In this document: positions 1 through 9,900 of the stretch, piece by piece
How the letters are laid out: each line of letters begins with the position of its first letter
Numbering within the stretch: the first letter of the stretch is position 1
Source: JANPJV01 sp031425695
GTDB lineage: Bacteria; Pseudomonadota; Gammaproteobacteria; Xanthomonadales; SZUA-5
Assembly (NCBI GenBank): GCA_031425695.1
Contig: JANPJV010000060.1
Span: 1 to 58,833, forward strand
Length of the DNA stretch: 58,833 nucleotides
Reading direction: 5' to 3'
Notes under the pieces: model-generated
The model's input: the letters and a program-made list of their open reading frames with translations, nothing else
What the model was told of the DNA's origin: nothing
The model's database searches: none
Program-made: the position numbers and the translations under genes

Positions 1-172
1 GGAATCGCTGGCGTTCATGCGGCGTTCGTTTCAAGGCAAGCAACCCCAGAGTCTAGCCGCCTGCGAAATGGCCTTTTGCTGGCGATTGCGATTGCGATCG
101 CGTTCCGGCTCTTGCAAGTCACGTTGCGCCGACGTCGTTTCTTGACGCGCCGGCAACCGGACGGCTTTTCGT

Positions 173-431
173 AGGTCATGTTGCGCCCACGGCGTTACGC
201 GGTTGGCGATTTCGGCTTTAGGGCGCTACTTGACACGGGGTGCGACGGAATCCCGATTTCCGCACGCAATCGTTCAGTCCGCGACGTCAAGTAGCGCCCG
301 AAGACGCCCACCGCCAACCGCGGGTCTTCGCGGGCGCAACATGACCTACGCAAGCCGGCAGCCGAAATCGTCAAGTAGCGCCCGACCGATACCATCGCCA
401 ACCGCGGGTCTTGGCGGGCGCAACATGACCT
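173..431. repeat. Cluster of three palindromic intergenic repeat units
   Basis: Three copies of a unit of about 62 bp lie upstream of the amidohydrolase gene. Copies at 286-347 and 370-431 are direct. The copy at 173-234 is inverted. Each unit starts with GTCAAGTAGCGCCC and ends with GGGCGCAACATGACCT, which are imperfect reverse complements, so each copy can fold into a hairpin. The interior CCAACCGCG is also conserved. This looks like a REP/BIME-type mobile palindrome. The rest of 1-489 holds no convincing gene; a short GCGATT hexamer run sits near 81-100. Confidence 0.8.
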
Positions 432-489
432 GCGAAAGCGCCGCGTATCTTGCGTATGGTCCGCTTCTGTCCCGCGATAAGGAACTCCC

Positions 490-2151
490 ATGCTTCGACT
501 GTGCGCATTGTTGCTGGTCTGGGCGACCGGGCTGGAGGCGGCGGTGAGCAGCCGCGATCCGAATGCGGATACGCTGATCATCGGGCGCGTGTATGCGGTC
601 ACGGGGTCGGGCAAGCCGGTGACCGGGCTGGCCTTCGATGCCAGCGGACAAGTGATCGCCGTCGGCGAAGCGCGGGCGTTGCGCGAGCAGTTGCGCACGC
701 GCGACCGCGGGCTGCGCGAGGTCGTGGTCGATGGCACCGTGGTGCCCGGGCTGATCGACGCCCATGGCCATCTCATGAACCTAGGTCTCTCGCTGTTGCA
801 GGCGGATCTCAAAGGCACCCGCGAGCCCGCCGAGGTCTATGCGCGGTTGCAGGAAAAACAGCGCGCGCTGCCACGCGGCGCCTGGCTGATCGGCCGCGGT
901 TGGGACCAGAACGACTGGCCCGACCCGAAGTTTCCGACGCGCCAGGAGCTCGATCGCAAGTTCCCGCAGCAGCCGGTCTGGCTCGAGCGGGTCGATGGTC
1001 ACGCCGGATGGGCCAATTCACGCGCGCTCGCGCTCGCCCGCATCGATCGGCGCACGCCCGATCCTGCAGGTGGCCGGATCCTGCGCGACGAGAACGGGGA
1101 GCCGACCGGGATCCTGGTCGACAGCGCCATGGCGATCATGGACGCGAGCCTGCCTCCGCTCGACAAGGATGTGCGCAAGCGCGCGCTGCGCCTGGCCTTT
1201 CGCGAAGCGGTCGCGAGCGGGCTCACTGGCGTGCACGATGCCGGCGTTTCGCGCGCGGACCTGGGGCTGATGCGACAGATGGCAGACAACCACGAGCTGC
1301 CGTTGCGGGTGTATGCCCTCGCCGATGGCGACAGCGCCGCATTCGCCGACCTGTGCAAGCGCGGGCCGTTCCGGCATGGCTCGGGAATGCTCGAGATGCG
1401 CGGCGTCAAGCTCTACGCCGATGGCGCGCTCGGCAGCCGCGGGGCAGCGCTCATGTCCGACTATGCCGACGACAAAGGCAATGCCGGCCTGCTGATCGAA
1501 CCCGAAGCCAAGCTCGCTGCGCTGATCGCGCGGGCTGCCGAGTGCGGATTGCAGCCGGCCGTGCACGCGATCGGCGATCGCGCCAATCACGGCGTGCTCG
1601 ATGCATTTGCGGCACTCGATCCGGTCACGCGCGCAAAGCTGCGGCCGCGCATCGAACATGCGCAGGTGGTGGCGCTGGCGGACATACCACGCTTTGCCGA
1701 GCTCGGGGTGATCGCCTCGATGCAGCCGACGCACGCGACCAGTGACATGCCGTGGGCGGAAAAGCGCATCGGCGCCGAACGACTGCGGGGAGCTTACGCG
1801 TGGCGACGGTTTGTCGACGCCGGTGCACGGCTCGCGCTCGGCTCGGATTTTCCGGTGGAGAGTGTTGCTCCGCTGCTTGGCATCTATGCCGCCGTAAGCC
1901 GCCAGGATGCCCAGGGGTCGCCCGACGGCGGCTGGCTGCCGGACCAGCGCCTGACCATCGACGAAGCCCTCGAAGGCTTCACCCGCGGAGCCGCTTACGC
2001 GGGATTCGCCGAAAACGACGTCGGAACGCTGGAACCAGGCAAGCAAGCCGACTTCGTCGTACTCTCGATCGACCCCCACACCGTCCGCGGCCGCGCCCTA
2101 CTCGCGATCAAGGTACGCTCGACCTGGGTGGGGGGGAAGAAGGTATTTTGA
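490..2151 (+). CDS. Exported amidohydrolase family 3 (YtcJ-like) metal-dependent hydrolase
   Basis: This is a 553-residue protein of the amidohydrolase superfamily, YtcJ/amidohydrolase-3 branch. Its enzymes hydrolyse amide-type bonds with a metal centre in a TIM barrel. The metal-site set is visible: H92 and H94 in DAHGH, a candidate lysine ligand K307 in GVKLYADG, H359 in VHAIGDR, H390 in IEHAQ and D453 in GSDFP. The C-terminus returns to the family's beta-sandwich (GTLEPGKQADFVVL). Residues 1-18 look like a signal peptide ending LEAA, so a periplasmic location is likely. The ATG is preceded by AAGGA at about 479. The substrate cannot be told from sequence. The gene is convergent with ilvE. 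Confidence 0.9.
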   Translation: MLRLCALLLVWATGLEAAVSSRDPNADTLIIGRVYAVTGSGKPVTGLAFDASGQVIAVGEARALREQLRTRDRGLREVVVDGTVVPGLIDAHGHLMNLGLSLLQADLKGTREPAEVYARLQEKQRALPRGAWLIGRGWDQNDWPDPKFPTRQELDRKFPQQPVWLERVDGHAGWANSRALALARIDRRTPDPAGGRILRDENGEPTGILVDSAMAIMDASLPPLDKDVRKRALRLAFREAVASGLTGVHDAGVSRADLGLMRQMADNHELPLRVYALADGDSAAFADLCKRGPFRHGSGMLEMRGVKLYADGALGSRGAALMSDYADDKGNAGLLIEPEAKLAALIARAAECGLQPAVHAIGDRANHGVLDAFAALDPVTRAKLRPRIEHAQVVALADIPRFAELGVIASMQPTHATSDMPWAEKRIGAERLRGAYAWRRFVDAGARLALGSDFPVESVAPLLGIYAAVSRQDAQGSPDGGWLPDQRLTIDEALEGFTRGAAYAGFAENDVGTLEPGKQADFVVLSIDPHTVRGRALLAIKVRSTWVGGKKVF

Positions 2152-2205
2152 AAGAACGGTTGTTGGTTCCTGGTTGCCGGTTTTGGTTGAAGGCGAGGCC
2201 GGTTC

Positions 2206-2242
2206 TGCTCCCCTCTCCCCAAGAGCATGGGAGAGGGGAGCA
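2206..2242. terminator. Perfect 14-bp inverted repeat between convergent genes
   Basis: TGCTCCCCTCTCCC (2206-2219) is perfectly complementary to GGGAGAGGGGAGCA (2229-2242) across a 9-nt loop. It lies between the ends of the amidohydrolase and ilvE genes. There is no long T-run, so if it acts as a bidirectional terminator it does so through the stable stem. It may also be a dispersed palindrome. Confidence 0.55.
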
Positions 2243-2273
2243 AATCACCAACACCATCAACCAGCACCGCTCC

Positions 2274-3191
2274 TCAGACGTAGTCCAGCCACCCGTGCTG
2301 ATCTTCCACCGAGCCATCGAAGAGCCCGAAGAACTGCTGCTGGATGGCGCGGGTGGTGGGGCCGGGGTCGCCGCGGCCGATGGTCTTGCGGTCGACGCTG
2401 CGAATCGGCGTGATCTCGGCGGCGGTGCCGGTCATGAACACTTCGTCGGCGAGGTAGATCATTTCGCGCGGGAGGTTTTCCTCGCGGATGGTGTAGCCGA
2501 GTTCCTGGGCAATCGTGATCGCCGTGTGGCGGGTGATGCCGTGCAGGATGGAGGCGGCCATCGGCGGCGTGTAGATGGTCTTGCCGTAGACCAGGAAGAT
2601 GTTCTCGCCAGCGCCTTCGGCCAGATAGCCATCGACGGTCAGCGCGATACCTTCCTGGAAGCCCAGGCGCTTGGCTTCGCGTGAGACCAGGATGCTGGAC
2701 AGGTAGTTGCCGCCGGCCTTGGCGCACGCGGGAATCGTGCCCGGCGCAACGCGGCGCCAGCTCGAGATGCAGGCGTCGATGCCATCGGTGACCGCCTGCG
2801 CGCCGAGATACGGGCCCCATACCCACGCCGCGATCATGGTTTCGGTCGGGTTGTCGGCACCGAGCCCAAAACCGCCGGTCCCGCGCCATGCGAGCGGGCG
2901 CAGATAGGCGCCGGTCAGCTTGTTGACGCGGATCACTTCCTTGCCGGCCTCCATCAAGGTCGCCAGGTCGTGCTGGATTTCCAGGTCGTAAATGCTCGCG
3001 GAGGCATACAGGCGCTTCATGTGATCCGTGTAGCGGAAGATCGCCGGGCCCTTCGGCGTCTGATAGCTGCGGATTCCCTCGAAGACCGAGGAGCCGTAAT
3101 GCAGCGCGTGCGCCATCACGTGCACGGTGGCGTCGCGCCACGGAATCATTTTGCCGTTGAACCAGATGAATTCGGGCAGGTTTTGGCTCAT
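2274..3191 (-). CDS. ilvE: Branched-chain amino acid aminotransferase
   Basis: This 305-residue fold-type IV PLP enzyme transaminates leucine, isoleucine and valine with 2-oxoglutarate in the cytoplasm. It is the last step of branched-chain synthesis. It aligns from end to end with E. coli IlvE: IWFNGKMIPW at the start, HALHYGSSVFEGIRSY, then AKAGGNYLSS carrying the probable PLP lysine K158, EGAGENIF, and ADEVFMTGTAAEITPI near the end. Length is normal for the family. The ATG is preceded by GAGGAAA at a good distance. No other ilv or leu gene is adjacent, so it appears monocistronic. Confidence 0.96.
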   Translation of the reverse strand: MSQNLPEFIWFNGKMIPWRDATVHVMAHALHYGSSVFEGIRSYQTPKGPAIFRYTDHMKRLYASASIYDLEIQHDLATLMEAGKEVIRVNKLTGAYLRPLAWRGTGGFGLGADNPTETMIAAWVWGPYLGAQAVTDGIDACISSWRRVAPGTIPACAKAGGNYLSSILVSREAKRLGFQEGIALTVDGYLAEGAGENIFLVYGKTIYTPPMAASILHGITRHTAITIAQELGYTIREENLPREMIYLADEVFMTGTAAEITPIRSVDRKTIGRGDPGPTTRAIQQQFFGLFDGSVEDQHGWLDYV

Positions 3192-3925
3192 GCGGGTTTC
3201 CTCAGGTTAAAGAATCCCACTATAGCAGGGTGCCCCCAGATGCCCTTTTTGGGTTGGTTCTGACGCCCCCCGTCACTCCCCGGCGCCGAAGCCTCACCGG
3301 CGAAAAAATGGCAGCTGCAATTGCAATTGCGCTTGCAAACATATCGCCCGTTGGGAATATCATCTGCCCGTCCGAAACGGGTTGAACCCGCTGCGAGCCC
3401 ATCAGCTCGAGCGAACGGTTGGGGGCAACTGAATCCCGCGCCAGGACCCTGCTCTTTCGCCGGCCGATTCTGGCTGTCGCACGGGTGGGGGCTTACGGAA
3501 AGTCTGGTGTCCAGCCCGACCTTCCGGCCGATCAACCGGCTCGTGTGGATGATTTGCTGTCGCCTATGGCTACTGCTCTCCGCACGCCGACCAGATTGCC
3601 GATGCATGGGGCGGACGATGAAAAGCAAGTATTTCAACGAGTGGCGGCACATTTTGCCCGGCGCTCGTGCGTTCGCATGCCTGTCCGCATCAACCGCACA
3701 AACCAGTCTCGCGCGTCCGGACTCCCGGCCAGCGTGTTCCTGGAAAACCACACATGCGTGCCAGATCGCCCTCTTCAACGGGAGCGAGTACAGGTACGTG
3801 CGTTATGCTGGCGTAAAGAACTGTTCCCTGGTCGGCCGTAAGCCAGTGCCGAGCCAGCGATCTGCGATTTGCTATGTGCGGGATCTTGCATCACCGATTG
3901 CGGGGCGCCGCGGGGAGCTTCAGCC
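3192..3925. other. 734-bp gene-free stretch between divergent ilvE and the DUF11 gene
   Basis: Short open frames on both strands show no recognisable domain, signal peptide or ribosome site, and I judge them spurious. A short GCAATT-type hexamer run occurs at about 3316-3338. The stretch should hold promoters for ilvE and for the large DUF11 gene, but no clear -35/-10 pair stands out. It could be a decayed gene; nothing in it proves that. Confidence 0.5.
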
Positions 3926-6900
3926 ATGAGTATCAGTTCCAGAAGCCTGTCGTTTCTCCTCGCGGGTGCCGGCCTGCTGGCTCTGCTGCCCGGGCCAGCC
4001 AGTGCGCAGACGGTCAATCTCGATGCCTTCGACCTGCCGCCCGGAAAGACCGTGACGGTCGAGTTCCAGGTCACTGTCGACAGCCCGATGCCCCCCGGCG
4101 ACAGCTCCGTCCAGAATCAGGGCTCCGTCACCGGCAGCAATATCGCCGGACTCCTGACCAACGACCCCGATACCGTTGCCGCCGATGATCCGACGGTCAC
4201 CACGATTCTGCTGCTCGCCGACCTGTCGATCACCAAGACCGATGGCGCGACGACTGAAGTGCCCGGAACGCCGGTGACCTACACCATCGTGGCCGGCAAT
4301 GCCGGACCGGCGACCATCAATGACGGCGTGGTGACCGATACGTTCCCGGCGACTCTCACCGGCTGCGGCTGGACGGCGTCCGTGACCGCCGGAACCGCCA
4401 GCGGTTTCGACGCCAGCGGGACCGGAAACATCAATGACACCGGCATCACCATGGCCTCCGGCGGGGCGATCACCTACGTGGTCACCTGCAATATTGCGGC
4501 CAACGCAACCGGCTCACTGGTGAATACGGCGAGCATTGCGTCAGCAGGCACATCCGACCCGACACCGGCCAACAACAGCGCGACCGATTCCGACACGCTG
4601 GTGCCATCGACGGATGTCGTCATCACCAAGACTGACGGCGCAACCGACGAAGTCCCTGGCACATCGGTCACCTACACCATCGTTGCCAGCAACATCGGCC
4701 CGAGCACGGCTACGGGCGTCAGCGTGGCCGATACCTTCCCGGGCATCCTGAGTGGCTGTTCGACCACCAGCGTCGCCGCCGGCGGCGCTACCGGCAACGA
4801 TGCGGGACCGACCGCCGGGAATCTCAACGACATTGGAATTACGCTTCCGCCAGCAGCGGCGGTCACGTACACCGCGACCTGCCTGATCAGCGCGGCTGCC
4901 ACGGGCTCGCTTGCCAATACGGCAACCATCAGCGCGGCAACGACCGATCCGGTTCCTGGCAACAACTCGGCGACCGATACCGACACGCTGACACCGAGCG
5001 CCGACCTTGCGATCACCAAGACCGACGGGGCCGCAACTGAAGTACCGGGCAGCGCCGTGACTTACACCATCGTTGCCAGCAATGCCGCGGGCCCGAGCGT
5101 TGCCACCGGGGTCAGCGTGGCTGATTCCTTCCCGGGCATCCTCAGCGGCTGTTCGACCACCAGCGTCGCCGCCGGTGGCGCTACCGGCAACGACGCCGGT
5201 CCGGTCGCGGGCAATCTCAACGACATCGGCATCACGCTGCCGACCGGCAGTTCGGTGACCTACACCGCGACCTGCAACATCGACGCGGCCGCGACCGGGT
5301 CGCTGGCGAACACGGCAACGGTGAGCTCGGGCGTCGCCGATCCCACGCCGGGCAACAACTCGGCCACGGATACCGATACCCTGACGGTAGCCAACGATGT
5401 CGCGGTCACCAAGACCGATGGCAGCGCGACCGAGGTTCCGGGCACGCCTGTCACCTATACGATGGTGGTCAGCAATCCGACCGGCCCATCGTCTGCGACC
5501 GCGGTGACTTTCACCGACAACTTCCCAGCCGCACTCACCGCCTGTTCGACCACCAGCGTTGCCGCCGGCGGCGCGACGGGCAACGACGCCGGCCCGATCC
5601 TGGGCAACATCAGTGACACTGGCATCACCGTGCCGACCGGCGGCACCGTGACCTATACCGCCGCCTGCACGGTCGCAGCCGCTGCGACCGGCACGCTGGC
5701 CAACACCGCGTCCGTCACCATCGGTGGCGGTGGCGACGGCAATGCGGCCAACAACACGGCCACCGACACCGATACCCTGGTGCCGGCCGCCGACTTGGCG
5801 ATCACCAAGACCAATGGGGTCTCGTCGGTCTCCCCCGGCAGCGTGGTCAACTACACGATCCAGGTCAGCAACTCGGGCCCGAGCACGGCGACTGGAATCA
5901 CCGTAGCCGACACCTTCCCGGCCACGTTGAGCGGTTGCACCTGGACCACGACGACGACCGGCACCGTCAGCGGCCATGACGCGAGCGGCACCGGCAACAT
6001 CAACGATTCCGGCATCACCATGGCGCCAGCCGCCACGTTGACCTACACCACGGCCAACTGCCTGCTGTCCGCCGGCGCCACCGGCAGTCTCAGCAACACC
6101 GCGAGCGTCACGGCGACGACCGCCGACCCGAATTCGGGCGACAACAGCGCCACCGATACCGACACCATTCTGCCCTTCGATTACGGCGACGCGCCGAACC
6201 TGGCGCAGTCGGGCTTTGCCAACAGCTATCCAACCCTCGGAGCCGACGATGGTGCCCGCCACGTCGCCACGGGTCCCACCCTCGGCACTGCGCGTGACAT
6301 CGAAGGCAATGGCCAGCCGAGCCTGGGCGCGACCGCCGACGACACCACCGGCGTTCCGGATGACGAGGACGGCGTCAGCTTCAGCGCGACGGTCGCATGC
6401 CAGGCGGGGACGGCAACCGTCAGCGCATCGGCGCCGGCACGCTTGAATGCCTGGCTCGACTGGAACCGCGATGGCGATTGGGCCGATGTCGGCGAACAGA
6501 TGGCGACCGACCAGTTGCTCGCTGCCGGCAACAACACGGTCAACTTCACAGTGCCCTGCACGGCCTCGCTCGGGACCAGTTATGCGCGCTTCCGCCTGAG
6601 CACGGCGACCGGCTTGAGCTTCATTGGCCAGTCCAGCGATGGCGAGGTCGAGGACCACAGCGTGTCTCTGACCGGCTCCAGCGACCTGGCCGTCACCAAG
6701 ACCGATGGCTTGACCTCGGCAGTTCCGGGCCAGACCCCCGTCGTGTACACGATCGTCGCCAGCAATGCCGGCCCCAGCCCGGCCTCCGGCGTCAGCCTGA
6801 CCGACACCTTCCCGGGCGTCTTGAGCTGCGGCTGGACCAGTGCGAATGCAGGTGGTGCCAGCGGCAATACAAACAACCCGAGTGCGGCCGCGCTCAACGA

Positions 6901-9900
6901 GACCTTGAGCCTGCCGGTCGGCAGCACGGTGACCTACACGGTCAATTGCACGATCAACCCGGCCGCGACTGGCACGCTCAGCAATACCGTCGTGATCGCC
7001 AGCACCCAGCCGCAGAACACCGACCCGGTGGCTGGTAACAACTCGGCGACGGACAACACCACGCTGACGCCGCAGGTGAATCTTGGCGTCACCAAGACCG
7101 ACGGCGCGACCAGCGCGATCCCCGGCACGCCGGTGACCTACACGATCGTCGTCAGCAATGCCGGTCCGTCGACCGATCCGAACGCGACCCTGGCAGATAC
7201 CTTTGCCGGCGTCCTGTCGGGCTGCAGCACCACCAGCGTCGCCGCCGGTGGCGCCAGCGGCAATGATCTCGGTCCGGTCGCGGGCAACCTCAACGACACC
7301 GGTCTCATGCTGCCGCCGGGCGGCAGCGTGACCTACACCGCGACCTGCAATATCGCGGCCAGTGCGACCGGAACGCTGGTCAACACCGCCACGGCAACCG
7401 CCTCGGTCACCGACAGCAACGGCAGCAACAACAGCGCGACCGACAGCGACACCCTGGTGCCGACGGCGGACCTGGCCATTACCAAGACCGATGGCGCCAC
7501 CAGCGAGATCCCCGGCACACCGGTGACCTACACCATCGTCGCCAGCAACGCCGCGGGTCCGAGCGTCGCCACCAGCGTCAGCGTTGCCGATAACTTCCCG
7601 GCGATGCTTACTGCGTGTTCGACCACCAGCGTCGCCGCCGGTGGCGCCACCGGCAATGATGCCGGCCCGGTTGCCGGAGCGTTCACCGATGCGGGAATCA
7701 CCCTGCCGGTCGGCGCGTCAGTGACTTACACAGCCAGTTGCACGGTGGCTTCGACCGCGATAGGCTCGCTCGCCAACACGGCCACAGTGACCACCGGGAT
7801 CACTGATCCGAACGCGACCAACAACAGCGCGACCGACACCAACACGCTCACGGTGACCACGGACGTCTCGGTCACGAAGACCGATGGAACGACCACCGAG
7901 GTTCCGGGTACGCCAGTCAGCTACACGATCGTGGTCGCCAACAGCGGACCGTCGACCGCGACTGCGGTGACCCTGGCCGACACTTTCGCGGCGACCTTGA
8001 GCGCCTGCTCCACCACCAGTGTTGCCGCGGGCGGAGCCACTGGCAATGACCCCGGACCGGTCCTCGGCAATCTCAGCGACACCGGCCTCATGCTGCCTGC
8101 CGGAAGCGCGGTCACCTACACCGCGACCTGCAATATCGACCCGGCCGCCACTGGCAGCCTGGTCAATACGGCCTCGGTTTCCGGTGCAACCGGCGACACC
8201 AATTCGGGCAATGATTCAGCCACCGATACCGACACGCTGGTGCCGGCGGCCGACCTCGCCATCACCAAGACCGATGGCGCGGCTTCCGTCTCCCCCGGCG
8301 CCACCGTCAACTACACGATCGTGGTCAGCAACGCCGGCCCGAGCCGTTCGACCGGCATCACCGTGGCCGATACCTTCCCGGCCACGCTGACCGGCTGCAC
8401 CTGGACCACCGCCACCACCGGTTCGGTTTCCGGGCACGACGCGTCCGGCACGGGCAACATCAACGATTCCGGCATCAGCATGGGGCCGGCAGCAACCCTG
8501 ACCTACGCCACCGCCAACTGCGTGCTGGATGGTGCGGCGTCGGGGACGCTGGCCAATACCGCAACGGTGAATGCCGCCACCGCCGACCCGAACCCGGCCG
8601 ACAACAGCGCCACCGATACCAACACCATCCTGCCGCTGGACTACGGCGATGCACCGAGTGCGGCACAGTCGGGCTTTGCTGGCAGTTATCCGGTCCTGCA
8701 GGCGGACAATGGCGCGCGCCATGTCGCCACCGGTCTCACCCTGGGCGCAGCGCGCGATATCGAAGCCAATGGCCAGCCGAGCCTCGGTGCCACCGGCGAC
8801 GACACCACCGGCGCCCCGGATGACGAGGACGGCGTCAGCTTCGCCACGCTCACCGCCTGCCAGGGGGGCAGCGCGACCGTGGCTGCTTCCGCACCGGGCC
8901 GCCTCAACGGCTGGATCGACTGGAACCGGGATGGCGATTGGGCCGATGCCGGCGAACAGGTCGCGACCGATCAGCTGCTCGCCGCGGGCAGCAACACCGT
9001 CAACTTCACCGTGCCCTGCAGCGTCGCGCTCGGCACCAGCTATGCACGCTTCCGCCTGGCAACGCAGACCGGCCTCGGCTTCATCGGCCAGGCGGCCGAT
9101 GGCGAGATCGAAGACCACAGCGTGACCCTGACTGCCTCGGGCAACCTGGGCGTGACCAAGACCGACGGCCTTAGCACCGCGGTCCCGGGCCAGACCACGG
9201 TCGTCTACACGATCGTCGCCAGTAATGCCGGGCCCAGCCCGCTCGCCGGTGTCAGCCTGACCGACACCTTCCCGGGCGTGCTCACCTGTGGCTGGACCAG
9301 CGCCGCCGCCGGTGGCGCCACTGGCAACACCAGCAACCCTGGCGCGGCTGCCCTCAATGAGCTGTTGAGCCTGCCGGTCGGTGCTTCGGTGACCTACACG
9401 GTGAGCTGCACGATCAACCCGGCCGCCACCGGCACGCTCTCGAACACGGCGACCATCGCGACCACCTTGGCGAACACCTCCGATCCGACGCCGGGCAACA
9501 ACACCGCCACTGACAACACCACGCTGACTCCGCAGGCTAACTTGAGCGTCAGCAAGACCGATGGCGCGACCACCGAAGTGCCCGGTACGCCGGTCACCTA
9601 CACCATCGTGGTTGCCAATGCTGGCCCCTCGGTCGAGCCGAGCGCGACCCTGATGGACAGCTTTGCCGCGAGCCTGAGCGGCTGCTCGACCACCAGCGTC
9701 GCTGCCGGCGGTGCCAGCGGCAACGATGTCGGACCGGTCGCTGGCAATCTCAATGACACCGGAATTGGCCTGCCGGTCGGTGCCAGCGTGACCTACACGG
9801 CAACCTGCAACATCGCAGCCGGGGCGACCGGGACGCTGGTGAATACCGCGACCGCCAGCGGTTCAGTGGTCGACCCGTCGCCGGGCAACAACTCGGCGAC

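Noticed and set aside
3188..3929. Several overlapping frames of 110-200 residues between ilvE and the DUF11 gene
   Set aside because: They overlap each other on both strands, lack domain or ribosome-site support and have mixed composition; I call the region gene-free.
4541..6658. 705-residue open frame on the minus strand inside the DUF11 gene
   Set aside because: It is a mirror of the GC-rich repetitive plus-strand gene, has Arg/Gly-rich low-complexity content and shows no domain.
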